DNA of 64,000 bases, taken from the NCBI RefSeq assembly GCF_002532075.1, contig NZ_LYXE01000075.1:1-64000 (forward strand). The letters run 5' to 3'. The position numbers and the translations under genes are program-made. This DNA comes from Candidatus Chloroploca asiatica. Its GTDB lineage: Bacteria > Chloroflexota > Chloroflexia > Chloroflexales > Chloroflexaceae. This document shows, piece by piece, positions 44,756 through 53,101 of the stretch (the stretch's first letter is position 1; the number at the start of each line of letters is the position of its first letter). Under the pieces are notes generated by a model. The model searched no databases and was not told the origin of the DNA. It saw only the letters and a list, made by a program, of their open reading frames with translations.

Positions 44756-45735
44756 TGTTCGACTGGCTCTTTGGCTCACGTAAACAGGCTCAACGCCACG
44801 ACCAGGGCGTGCTCCAGGGTCCACCAGCAACCGTAGATCCAATCACGCTGCGGGTCAGCCTGATTACCCACGCGCCCATCCTGGAAGCCCGTGGCGGGCT
44901 TCGCCTCTACGAGTATTTCAACTGGCACAATCCCTTGGCGCTTGCCCAAGCGTACGCCGCTGATCTGCGCACGGCCTCGGGTGGCATCGCACGCTACGAC
45001 ATTGTCGAACATCAGGTTGTTGATGGCTATCCCGTCAAACGCGATGGGTTTGCCTACGACGATGCAACCTATCTCCGGGCGATGGCTCGCCAGCAGAGCT
45101 TTCATCAGCCCGATGCCGTCGACTATGAGCGCTTGATCGCGACGTTCGATCTCAAGCGCAAAGTGCTCAGTGGTGCGATTGACGAAGTCTGGCTGATGGG
45201 CTTTCCCTATGCTGGCTATTACGAAAGCCAGATGGTGGGGGCCGGGGCGATCTGGTGCAACTCGCCACCGCTGGCCTCGCCCGATCTCTGCCCACGACGC
45301 TTCGTTATCATGGGCTTCAATTATGAACGCGGCGTTGATTGTATGCTCGAAAATTTCGGCCATCGGGTCGAGTCGATCATGAGCCACATCTACCGCAACC
45401 ATCAGGGCGAACGCAACCTCTGGGAGCGCTACATTCGTTATGAGCTACGTCACCCTGGACGCGCCGAGTGTGGCAATGTTCATTTTGCCCCTAATAGCAC
45501 CCGCGATTACGAGTGGGGCAATGCACGCCCGGTGCTGTCGCGCGCCGATACCTGGTACAATTTCCCCGACCTCAGTGGTTCACCACGGATGATGAATGCG
45601 CAAGACTGGGGCAACGGCGATATGCGCTTGCATCACCTCTGGTGGCTCGATCATCTACCCCGTGGCGCTGGGGCAACCGATGGGGTGCAAAACAACTGGT
45701 GGTGGTATGTGTTGTGCCCTGATCGGGCGTTCTAA
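44755..45735 (+). CDS. Conserved protein of unknown function, coupled to the glycosyltransferase
   Basis: 326 residues from ATG 44755, overlapping the upstream stop. No TM segment or signal peptide. Notable segments are EARGGLRLYEYFNWHNPLAL, RRFVIMGFNYERGVDCMLEN, GHRVESIMSHIYR, CGNVHFAPNSTRDYEWGN and NNWWWYVLCPD. Such a dense set of conserved-looking W, H, N and R residues suggests an enzyme, but no named family is recognised; I recall similar uncharacterised proteins in Chloroflexota and actinobacteria. The context hints at glycan work. The last codons form one arm of a long hairpin. Confidence 0.75.
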   Translation: MFDWLFGSRKQAQRHDQGVLQGPPATVDPITLRVSLITHAPILEARGGLRLYEYFNWHNPLALAQAYAADLRTASGGIARYDIVEHQVVDGYPVKRDGFAYDDATYLRAMARQQSFHQPDAVDYERLIATFDLKRKVLSGAIDEVWLMGFPYAGYYESQMVGAGAIWCNSPPLASPDLCPRRFVIMGFNYERGVDCMLENFGHRVESIMSHIYRNHQGERNLWERYIRYELRHPGRAECGNVHFAPNSTRDYEWGNARPVLSRADTWYNFPDLSGSPRMMNAQDWGNGDMRLHHLWWLDHLPRGAGATDGVQNNWWWYVLCPDRAF

Positions 45736-45772
45736 GCGGGCCTGCGGCCCGCTTAGAACGCCCGATCAGGGC
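45716..45772. repeat. Perfect 27-bp hairpin spanning the stop codon of the unknown gene
   Basis: The arms 45716-45742 and 45746-45772 are exact inverted copies around a TGC loop. The left arm encodes the last six codons (CPDRAF-stop region) of the unknown gene. No T-run follows. It may act as an mRNA-stabilising or transcription-attenuating structure, or be a recent inverted duplication. Confidence 0.8.
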
Positions 45773-45828
45773 GAGTCTGGGGAGCCTGCGGCCCTGAACT
45801 CAATCTCTTCAACGAGTCGCCATGAAGT

Positions 45829-45837
45829 TGGTATAAT
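45829..45837 (+). promoter_or_regulatory. Extended -10 promoter of the DUF4332 gene
   Basis: TGG-TATAAT at 45829-45837, a consensus extended -10, about 47 nt before the ATG. A weak TTCAAC lies 18 nt upstream. Confidence 0.6.
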
Positions 45838-45883
45838 AGATCAGTGTGACGTGACGTATGGCAAAACATTAGGAGGTTCTTGC

Positions 45884-46369
45884 ATGTCGGATAAGAAGAT
45901 CAGTGAGGGCGAGGCAGTCAAGACAGATGGGGCCGTGAGCTTTATGACGAAGCTTGGTTCGATTGCGAGCCTCGATCCTGAGCTGGTCAAGAAATTGAAT
46001 AGCCTCGATATCATGACCAATGTCGCTCTGCTCGAACGCGGTGCGCAACCCGAGGGCCGCGATGAGATCGCGGCGAGTGCTGGCATTGATCAGGTTGAAC
46101 TGCTCAAAGCGCTCTATTTGATGGATCTCGAACGGGTAAATGGCGTGTCGTGGACCAATGCGACGCTGCTGACCGCCGCCGGAGTCACGACGGTGCCTGA
46201 TCTGGCCTTCCGCAATGCCGAGGATCTGTTGCCCCAGTTGAAACAGGCCAATACAGAACTGGGCTTGCTTAAACGCTCCCCTACCCCCAAGGTGGTCAAA
46301 GGCTGGATCGAACACGCACGTGAGTTGTCCCAGGTGCTCTTTTTTGGCGGGAACGCTGAAGTCTATTAG
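45884..46369 (+). CDS. DUF4332 helix-hairpin-helix protein
   Basis: 161 residues from ATG 45884, with a perfect AGGAGG 7 nt upstream; a longer frame upstream is not coding. It contains helix-hairpin-helix-like segments (LDIMTNVALLERGAQPEGRD and VSWTNATLLTAAGVTTVPDL) typical of DUF4332 proteins, which resemble DNA-binding HhH domains. Cytoplasmic; function unknown. It is monocistronic and ends just before a large hairpin. Confidence 0.8.
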   Translation: MSDKKISEGEAVKTDGAVSFMTKLGSIASLDPELVKKLNSLDIMTNVALLERGAQPEGRDEIAASAGIDQVELLKALYLMDLERVNGVSWTNATLLTAAGVTTVPDLAFRNAEDLLPQLKQANTELGLLKRSPTPKVVKGWIEHARELSQVLFFGGNAEVY

Positions 46370-46375
46370 GGCCAG

Positions 46376-46456
46376 TTTGACGCAAAGGCGCAAAGACGCA
46401 AAGGGTTTTGAGCTAGCTGCATGCGCAGCTTTGCGCCTTTGCGCCTTTGCGTCAAA
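46376..46456. repeat. 28-bp hairpin of the CTTTGCG repeat family, between convergent genes
   Basis: TTTGACGCAAAGGCGCAAAG... (46376-46403) is inverted at 46429-46456 with a single G-T mismatch and a 25-nt loop. The arms are three-fold iterations of a CTTTGCG-like heptamer. It separates the DUF4332 gene from hypE and may terminate both. Single-arm relatives occur near 27195 and 60221. Confidence 0.7.
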
Positions 46457-46474
46457 GCATCCTACGAATGACGC

Positions 46475-47521
46475 TCAACAGATGCGCGGCAATTGCTCGC
46501 CACTCAACATGTCAACACTGCGCAGGCCTCCGATGCGTGAACGCATCACGACGCTGCCTGGATGCTCACTCGTCACCTGGCCAATCATGGCCGCCTGCGC
46601 TCCCAGCGGGTGCCGACGCAGGGCTTCGAGGGCCAGGGTGGCGTAATCTGCCGCAACAATCACCAGGCATTTGCCTTCGTTAGCGACGTAGAGCGGGTCA
46701 AACCCGAGGATTTCACAGGCGCCACGCACCGCTTCATCAAGCGGAAGGTTCTTCTCTTCAAGCAGGATGCCAACCCGCGCCGCCTGTGCAATCTCGTTGA
46801 GCGCCGAGGCGACGCCGCCGCGCGTTGGGTCGCGCAAGACATGCACTGCCGGCCCAGCCACTGCGAGCAGATCGGCGACCAGGGTGTGCAGGGGGGCCGA
46901 GTCACTCTCAAGCGCGGTCTCGAATTCAAGGCCTTCGCGTACCGACATGATCGCAATGCCGTGATTGGCTAGCGGGCCACTGACAATCACGATATCGCCT
47001 GGTTCGGCGCGTTGCGGGTCGATCTGGATGCCCGGCGGGATCAGGCCAAGGCCCGTCGTGTTGAGAAAGATGCCGTCACCTTTGCCCCGATCAACCACCT
47101 TGGTGTCGCCGGTCACAATCGGCACCCCAACGGCACCCGCCGCATCACGCATACTCTGCACGACCCGCCACAGCGTCTCCATCGGCAGGCCCTCTTCAAT
47201 GATCATCCCAACCGAAAGGGCGAGAGGCTGCGCCCCACACATCGCGAGGTCGTTCACCGTGCCATGCACCGCCAGTGAACCGATATCGCCGCCAGGAAAG
47301 AAGAGCGGGCTGATGACATACGAGTCGGTCGAAAAAGCGACCCGGGCCCCACCCACCTCCAACTGCGCCCCGTCATGCAGGCGATCCAGGCTCGGATTGG
47401 TCAACGCCGGCTGAATCAATTGCTCGATCAGCATCTGCGTCAACCGCCCGCCCCCGCCATGCCCCATCGTCACCGTTGGATACTGGCTGAGCGGAATGGG
47501 ACAGACTGCTTCAAATGCCAC
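46475..47521 (-). CDS. hypE: Hydrogenase maturation carbamoyl dehydratase HypE
   Basis: 348 residues from GTG 47521, 5 nt after the hypD stop with GGAG upstream. PurM-like ATP-dependent enzyme that dehydrates the thiocarboxamide on its C-terminal cysteine to thiocyanate, supplying CN ligands for the [NiFe] centre. MGHGGGGRLTQMLI, FSTDSYVISPLFFPGG, TGDTKVV and DPTRGGVASALNEIA are present. The essential C-terminal PRIC motif, with the modified cysteine as last residue, is intact. Last gene of the maturation operon. Confidence 0.96.
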   Translation of the reverse strand: MAFEAVCPIPLSQYPTVTMGHGGGGRLTQMLIEQLIQPALTNPSLDRLHDGAQLEVGGARVAFSTDSYVISPLFFPGGDIGSLAVHGTVNDLAMCGAQPLALSVGMIIEEGLPMETLWRVVQSMRDAAGAVGVPIVTGDTKVVDRGKGDGIFLNTTGLGLIPPGIQIDPQRAEPGDIVIVSGPLANHGIAIMSVREGLEFETALESDSAPLHTLVADLLAVAGPAVHVLRDPTRGGVASALNEIAQAARVGILLEEKNLPLDEAVRGACEILGFDPLYVANEGKCLVIVAADYATLALEALRRHPLGAQAAMIGQVTSEHPGSVVMRSRIGGLRSVDMLSGEQLPRIC

Positions 47522-47526
47522 GCTTG

Positions 47527-48615
47527 TTACTCCACACTTGCATAGTGAAAATAGGCCGCACACGCCCCCTCCGACGAGACCATCGGTGCGCCGAGCGGAT
47601 GTTCGGGCGTACAGGCTGTGCCAAAAGCAGAGCAATCACACGGGCGCGCATGACCCTGCATAATCTTGCCAGCAATGCAGAGTGGTGATTCGGCAGCCGC
47701 GATCGCCTGGACGTTGAAGCGCACTTCGGCATCATAGGCCGCAAAAGCCGGCCGCAGACCGAGGCCGCTCTGCGGGATTATGCCAATGCCCCGCCACTGC
47801 CGTGAGCGCACTTCAAAGACCTCGGCCATCAAGCGTTGGGCATGGCGATTGCCTTCGGGCGTCACCGCCCGCGCATACTGGTTCTCGACCCCCCAGAGGC
47901 CCTTTTCCAGCATCGCAACCGTCATATAGATGCCCTGCAGCAGATCAAGCGGCTCGAAGCCGGTGACGACAAGCGGCACCCGGTAGCGCTCGGCAAGCGG
48001 CAGATACTCGTGATAGCCCATCACCGCACAGACGTGACCCGCCGCAAGAAAGCCCTGCACACGATTGCTCGGCGCACCAAGGATCGCCTCCATCGCCGGG
48101 GGCACCAATACATGCGCCGAGAGGATCGAGAAGTTGGACAGGCCAAGCCGGTGGGCCAGGTGAACCGCCATTGCATTGGCCGGTGCCGTCGTCTCGAACC
48201 CGACCGCAAAGAAGACAACCTGACGGTCAGGATGCTGTTGGGCAAGCTTGACCGCATCGAGCGGCGAATAGACAATGCGAACATCGCCGCCGTCCGCTTT
48301 GACACTGAGCAAATCACGCGCTGAACCAGGCACCCTGAGCATATCGCCAAACGAGGTAAAGATCACCTCGGGGCGCGCCGCAATCGCCAACGCCCGATCG
48401 ATCAACTCGAGCGGCGTCACACAGACCGGGCAACCAGGACCGTGGACAAGCTCAATTGACGACGGCAACAACCGATCAATGCCCGCCTTGACCAGCGTAT
48501 GCGTCTGACCACCGCAGATCTCCATCAGCGTCCACGGGCGCGTCACCAGACGTCTGATTGCCTCGAGCAACTGCTGCGCCTCGGCTTCACCGCGATATTC
48601 ATCAACAAAACGCAT
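47527..48615 (-). CDS. hypD: Hydrogenase maturation protein HypD
   Basis: 362 residues. Iron-sulfur scaffold on which the Fe(CN)2CO group is assembled with HypC. The conserved cysteines are present: [19 protein letters not shown] and the C-terminal [20 protein letters not shown]...[17 protein letters not shown] is also typical. It follows hypC after 3 bp and precedes hypE by 5 bp. ATG 48615. Confidence 0.97.
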   Translation of the reverse strand: MRFVDEYRGEAEAQQLLEAIRRLVTRPWTLMEICGGQTHTLVKAGIDRLLPSSIELVHGPGCPVCVTPLELIDRALAIAARPEVIFTSFGDMLRVPGSARDLLSVKADGGDVRIVYSPLDAVKLAQQHPDRQVVFFAVGFETTAPANAMAVHLAHRLGLSNFSILSAHVLVPPAMEAILGAPSNRVQGFLAAGHVCAVMGYHEYLPLAERYRVPLVVTGFEPLDLLQGIYMTVAMLEKGLWGVENQYARAVTPEGNRHAQRLMAEVFEVRSRQWRGIGIIPQSGLGLRPAFAAYDAEVRFNVQAIAAAESPLCIAGKIMQGHARPCDCSAFGTACTPEHPLGAPMVSSEGACAAYFHYASVE

Positions 48616-48618
48616 GGC

Positions 48619-48876
48619 TTACTCCGGTTGTTTGAGGGCCAACTCATCAAGCTCATTCATCTCGCGCAGATACTCAAAAACCCTGGCGGCCTCTTCTTCA
48701 TCAACAATGCTCAGGGCAAACCCAACATGCACAATCACATACTGGCCGACCTGCACCTCGGGCGTATAGGCGAGACAAACCGACTTGACGATCCCCCCAA
48801 AATTCACACGGCCCATCAGAATGCCATCGCGTTCTGGTTCAACGGCAATCACTTTGCCAGGTACACCAAGACACAT
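48619..48876 (-). CDS. hypC: Hydrogenase maturation chaperone HypC
   Basis: 85 residues from ATG 48876, with GGAGTAGG upstream. The N-terminal MCLGVPGKV with the essential Cys2, GRVNFGGIVKSVCL and VGQYVIVHVGFALS are characteristic. It carries the Fe(CN)2CO unit between HypD and the hydrogenase large subunit. It starts 4 bp after the hypF stop. Only one hypC/hupF copy is seen. Confidence 0.95.
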   Translation of the reverse strand: MCLGVPGKVIAVEPERDGILMGRVNFGGIVKSVCLAYTPEVQVGQYVIVHVGFALSIVDEEEAARVFEYLREMNELDELALKQPE

Positions 48877-48880
48877 ACGC

Positions 48881-51307
48881 CTACTCCATTCCAGGGACAA
48901 AGGTATACGCCCGTGCGATCCGCACAACTTCGGTCAGCGTATAGCCTTCGATGCGTGCGGCAGCAGCCGCGAGTTGACCCAGACTGATCCCGCCATCATT
49001 CGGTGGCACCTGGCGAGGCAAAAGTGTCCGCTTCCCACAGGCACCCAGCACAGCAACGGCACGCTCGGCCAAAAGACGGTTCTGGAAACAGCCCCCACTC
49101 AGCACAATCACCGGCGGATCAATCATCCGCGCAACGGCCACCATGCTCGACACCATCGCATTGTGGAAACGCGCACTGATCCGTTCAATCGCGACGCCAC
49201 GCCGCAGATCCGCCAGCAGCGCAATCAATGTAGGTCGCCAATCGAGGGAAGAACCAACCAGCATAAATGGGTAGCTCACGGTTTCATAGGGATCGGCGAC
49301 ATACTCAAGCATCATCGCCGCCTCACCTTCAAACGTCACCCGCTGACAAAGACCGAGCAACGCCGCCACCCCATCAAAGAGTCGTCCCGCACTACTGGTT
49401 GATACACACTGCGCCCCCGTCTGGAGCATCCGCGACATCACTACCCGCTCGTGCGCGGTAAAGGTTTGCAACGGGGCAAGATCGTCCCACTCCATCGCCT
49501 GAACCCCATCAATCGCATAGAGCAGCGCCAGGGCCGTGCGCCGTGGTTCGCGGATCGCGGCATCGCCCCCAGGCAACAGAAAGGGCCGCAGGTGAGCCAC
49601 ACGCTGCGAGTAGGCCACATTGCCATAGAGGAACTCGCCGCCCCAGATCGTGCCATCTAAACCGTAGCCTGTCCCGTCCCAGATGATCCCCAGCGCCAAG
49701 CCTTGAATCTGATGCTCGGTCATACACGAGGCCAGGTGCGCGTGGTGATGCTGAACGCTCAGCACTTGAGCGCTCGCTGGCAGGACACCATCGCCCCTAC
49801 GCTGGACAAACGTGGTCGTAAAGTAGTCAGGATGGAGATCGTGGACAATTGCCGTCGGCGTGGCGGCATAGAGGCGCATCAGATCGGCGACCACCTGCCC
49901 AAAGAGCGTCCGCGCTTCAGGGGTGGCGAGATCACCGAGATGTTGACTCAGCAGCACCTGGCGGCCAACACTCAGCGCGATAGTATTCTTGAGTTGCGCC
50001 CCCAACGCAAGGATCGATGGGGCCGGGTGCTGGAGGATGACCGGCGCTGGCGCATACCCTCGCGCACGCCGCAACAGGCGCGGTTCACCACCAAGAAGCA
50101 TCGCGACGCTATCATCAGCCGGGCGCATAATCGGGCGATTATGGACAAGCAGCCAATCGGCAATGCCGGTCAGGCGCTGCAACGCATCGGCTTCATCAAT
50201 CGCAATTGGTTCGTCGGTCAGGTTGCCACTCGTCGCCACGACTGGTGCCTCGAGCGTATCAAGCAACAGATGATGCAGCGGCGTCGTGGGCAGCATCAGG
50301 CCGAGGTACGGATTACCCGGGGCAATCCCGGGCGCAACCCCGGCCTCGTCTCGCCGTCGCAACAGCACAATCGGCGCTTCCGGCGAAGCCAACAGATCCG
50401 CCGCTTCCTGGGGCACCAGGCACAATGTCTCAGCCATCGCCAGATCGCGCACCATCAGGGCGAGCGGCTTGGTCGGGCGCTGTTTGCGCGCCCGCAGACG
50501 CGCCACGGCTTGCTCGTTCCGCGCATCGCAGATCAGTTGAAACCCGCCGAGCCCCTTGACCCCGACAATCTGGCCCGCCAGGATCGCCGCGATCGCCCCG
50601 CGCAGGGCTACGTCACCCTCAGCCAGCACGGTCGCGCTTGTTGGCATACAGACGGCATGGTGAAGAGTTGGAGATTCTGCGCCCTCAGGCACCTGCCAGA
50701 GGGCCAGCTGTGGCCCACAAACGGGGCAGGCGTTTGGCTGCGCATGGAAGCGGCGGTCCAGCGGATTTTCGTACTCAGCACGGCAGACCGGACAGAGTTC
50801 AAACGACCGCATGGTTGTTACCGGGCGATCATAGGGCAACTGCTCGATAATGCTAAACCGTGGGCCGCACTGGGTGCAATTGGTAAAGGGGTAACGGTAG
50901 CGACGATTGGCGGGATCGCGCACCTCGGTGTGGCACTGCGGGCAAGTCGCAAGATCGGGCAACACCTGCACCGAAAGCAAGCCCTCGGCATCACTCTCGC
51001 GAATCTGAAACCCGTGAAAACCAACTGGCTCAACCCAGTCAACTGACGCAGCAAGAATACGGGCGACCCGGGGATGCTCGTTGAGGATGCGCGTATGAAA
51101 AGTCTCAAGCTGGTCACGCCGACCCTCAACCTCGATCACCACCCCATCAGGCCCATTGAGCACCCACCCCGTGAGCTTCGCCTCTAACGCACAGCGATAG
51201 ACGAAAGGCCGAAACCCAACCCCCTGCACCGCCCCGTGGAGTTCGAGACGGAGCCGGATCAACTGTTCCTCACCGTGAGCTTCATTGCTCAAGCTTGCTC
51301 TCTCCAT
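48881..51307 (-). CDS. hypF: Carbamoyltransferase HypF
   Basis: 808 residues. Makes the thiocarbamoyl group on HypE from carbamoyl phosphate and ATP. Domains in order: acylphosphatase (GAVQGVGFRPFVYRCAL, about 28-45), two zinc fingers (CPQCHTEV...CTQCGPRF, CPVCRAEY...CPVCGP), YrdC-like (VGVKGLGGFQLICDA, TKPLALMVRD) and a Kae1-like C-terminal domain (LSVQHHHAHLASCMTEH, ALGIIWDGTGYGLDGTIWGG, VLSGGCFQNRLLAE). ATG 51307. It follows hypB after 4 bp. Confidence 0.97.
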   Translation of the reverse strand: MERASLSNEAHGEEQLIRLRLELHGAVQGVGFRPFVYRCALEAKLTGWVLNGPDGVVIEVEGRRDQLETFHTRILNEHPRVARILAASVDWVEPVGFHGFQIRESDAEGLLSVQVLPDLATCPQCHTEVRDPANRRYRYPFTNCTQCGPRFSIIEQLPYDRPVTTMRSFELCPVCRAEYENPLDRRFHAQPNACPVCGPQLALWQVPEGAESPTLHHAVCMPTSATVLAEGDVALRGAIAAILAGQIVGVKGLGGFQLICDARNEQAVARLRARKQRPTKPLALMVRDLAMAETLCLVPQEAADLLASPEAPIVLLRRRDEAGVAPGIAPGNPYLGLMLPTTPLHHLLLDTLEAPVVATSGNLTDEPIAIDEADALQRLTGIADWLLVHNRPIMRPADDSVAMLLGGEPRLLRRARGYAPAPVILQHPAPSILALGAQLKNTIALSVGRQVLLSQHLGDLATPEARTLFGQVVADLMRLYAATPTAIVHDLHPDYFTTTFVQRRGDGVLPASAQVLSVQHHHAHLASCMTEHQIQGLALGIIWDGTGYGLDGTIWGGEFLYGNVAYSQRVAHLRPFLLPGGDAAIREPRRTALALLYAIDGVQAMEWDDLAPLQTFTAHERVVMSRMLQTGAQCVSTSSAGRLFDGVAALLGLCQRVTFEGEAAMMLEYVADPYETVSYPFMLVGSSLDWRPTLIALLADLRRGVAIERISARFHNAMVSSMVAVARMIDPPVIVLSGGCFQNRLLAERAVAVLGACGKRTLLPRQVPPNDGGISLGQLAAAAARIEGYTLTEVVRIARAYTFVPGME

Positions 51308-51311
51308 AGCT

Positions 51312-51953
51312 CTAGACCCGACTCAGAACCCAATCGATCCACTGATCAAGGCCCGCGCCCGTACGACACGAAACCGTGAAGATGGGAGCTTCGGGATTCA
51401 CCATCTGCACGCCACGGCGAAAGAACTCAAGATCAAAGTCAAAGACGGGGCAGAGATCGGCTTTATTCAACAGTACTACATCCGCAGCCGCAAACATGCC
51501 CGGATACTTATACGGCTTATCGTGGCCCTCAGGCGCACTGGCAACCACCACATTGGCATGGGTGCCCAGCTTGAAATTCGCCGGGCAGACCAGATTGCCC
51601 ACATTTTCCACCATCAAGAGCCGTAGACTGGAGAGATCGAGATGGGGCAGCGCCGTGCGGATCATTGGTGCATCGAGATGACAGCCGCCGCCGGTATTGA
51701 TCTGCACCACCGGCAAGCCACGGGCCGCGATTGTCTCGGCATCAAGCGACGAAGCCAGATCGCCCTCAATCACCCCAAGGCCCACACCGACAGGCAGGCG
51801 TTCCGCCGTTGCCAGGATCAAAGCAGTTTTGCCGGCACCCGGTGAAGCCATCACATTCACCGCAAAGAGACCTGCCGCATCAAAGGCAGCGCGATTCTCG
51901 GCAGCGACGGCATCATTGTCACTCAAAATCGCCTGAACAACATTCACCTTCAT
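51312..51953 (-). CDS. hypB: Hydrogenase nickel-incorporation GTPase HypB
   Basis: 213 residues. A GTPase that inserts nickel together with HypA. P-loop MASPGAGKTALI, EGDLASSLDAE, the metal-site segment QINTGGGCHLDAPMI, ENVGNLVCPANF and NKADL are present. There is no histidine-rich N-terminus and no extended N-terminal nickel CxxCGC motif, so it is the short GTPase-only form. ATG 51953; 73 bp separate it from hypA. Confidence 0.96.
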   Translation of the reverse strand: MKVNVVQAILSDNDAVAAENRAAFDAAGLFAVNVMASPGAGKTALILATAERLPVGVGLGVIEGDLASSLDAETIAARGLPVVQINTGGGCHLDAPMIRTALPHLDLSSLRLLMVENVGNLVCPANFKLGTHANVVVASAPEGHDKPYKYPGMFAAADVVLLNKADLCPVFDFDLEFFRRGVQMVNPEAPIFTVSCRTGAGLDQWIDWVLSRV

Positions 51954-52026
51954 TGGCGTACCTCCCGTTGTTGCTCAACTGTAGCCGATAATCCAGGTGA
52001 CAAGATTGTGACTTGGCAACACTGCG

Positions 52027-52368
52027 TTACAATTCTTCGACTTCAATGCTCGCGAGGTAAAACTCAGTGCCACCGCTGACACGCAGTTGCGATGAGCCAC
52101 AGGCAGGACAAGCGAACGGCAAAGGCGGATCAACCGGAGTAACAACCTGGCAGGCGAGGCAGGTTGACTGGGCAGAAACACGGCGAAAGCGAAGCAGCGC
52201 CCCTGCGGCAAGCGTCTCACGGCTCAGGATCTCAAAATAGAACTGCACCGAGTCATCAACAAAACTACTCAGGCTCCCAACGACCAGATCGATCGCGAGG
52301 ATACGGCGACCATCAACCGCCTGAAGCGCCACACGCAAAATATGCTCGGTCACTGACAACTCATGCAT
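52027..52368 (-). CDS. hypA: Hydrogenase nickel-incorporation protein HypA
   Basis: 113 residues from ATG 52368. The MHELSVTEHIL N-terminus (nickel-binding His2) and two zinc CxxC pairs (CLAC and CPAC) are conserved. It delivers nickel to the hydrogenase large subunit with HypB. The start overlaps the end of the upstream protease gene by 8 bp. Confidence 0.95.
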   Translation of the reverse strand: MHELSVTEHILRVALQAVDGRRILAIDLVVGSLSSFVDDSVQFYFEILSRETLAAGALLRFRRVSAQSTCLACQVVTPVDPPLPFACPACGSSQLRVSGGTEFYLASIEVEEL

Positions 52369-52846
52369 CGCGATCCTGCCTGGCAATACCCCAACCCTGC
52401 AACTCGGCGGCCACTGCGTCGAGTAGCGCGGGCAAACGAGCGGCAACCGTTGCACTCAACGCGGTACCAAGCTCAAGCCGTGCGGGCACCATGCCCCAGA
52501 GCACGCAGCGCGACGGCATCGCACCTTCGAGGCTCCCCAGGGCCAACAGTTCGGCGAGACCAACGTGATGCAGCGAAAGTTGACGAGCCATCCCTGCCGT
52601 AATCGCCTCGCCTTCAAGGCGCACCAGACTCCCAGGGGGATCATCAGTCACCACGGCATCGACCATCAAGAGGTTCGCCACCCCAACAAGCTGCGGCAAC
52701 AGATGCAAACCAAGCGTCTCGCCGTCAAAGACCACCACATCGGGCAGTGTACCATACCAGCGCTGCAACTGCTGGCATGCGTGGCTACCAAGCCCATCAT
52801 CAGACATGATTGGATTGCCAAGCCCCAGAATAAGTGTAGGTTGCAT
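52361..52846 (-). CDS. [NiFe]-hydrogenase maturation endopeptidase (HyaD/HoxM-like)
   Basis: 161 residues. Removes the C-terminal tail of the hydrogenase large subunit after nickel insertion. ILGLGNPIMSDDGLGSHACQ with the nickel-site aspartate/glutamate region, DGETLGLHLLPQL and VDAVVTDDPPGSL are typical; LHHVGLAELLAL resembles the HLL region of membrane-bound uptake-hydrogenase proteases. ATG 52846. It is the first gene of the maturation operon; no hydrogenase subunit gene precedes it in the window. Confidence 0.92.
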   Translation of the reverse strand: MQPTLILGLGNPIMSDDGLGSHACQQLQRWYGTLPDVVVFDGETLGLHLLPQLVGVANLLMVDAVVTDDPPGSLVRLEGEAITAGMARQLSLHHVGLAELLALGSLEGAMPSRCVLWGMVPARLELGTALSATVAARLPALLDAVAAELQGWGIARQDRDA

Positions 52847-52859
52847 CGGCAGACCGTCC

Positions 52860-53070
52860 TCAGTAGTCTGTAACTTAAGTTTTCTGACATGCGTGCAGCC
52901 ATGTCATGCTGAGTACCAAGTGGCCCACGGGCCAGTGATGCTGTGAGCAACCAGGGTGTTGCCCAGGCCCGCCCTTGTCACCCCGAACGAACGTGAGGGG
53001 TCTTCCATGACGATCAGTGCAGATTCCTCACTGCGCCTGCCCTGAGCGCAGTCGAAGGGTTCGGAATGAC
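52860..53070. repeat. Dispersed-repeat DNA upstream of the hydrogenase maturation operon
   Basis: This non-coding gap contains AGTAGTCTGTAACTTAAG (52863-52880), also found at one end of the element at 14464. CCTGAGCGCAGTCGAAGG (53040-53057) belongs to the same CTGAG...GTCGAAG family as the internal arms of that element. The stretch looks like repeat remnants. No promoter for the operon was recognised here. Confidence 0.4.
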
Positions 53071-53101
53071 CGTGGAGCCGTTGCGTCAAACAACCTGTCG
53101 C

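Noticed and set aside
47836-48324. Plus-strand open frames opposite hypD and hypF (also 49703-51046)
   Set aside because: Antisense shadows of strongly recognisable hyp genes.
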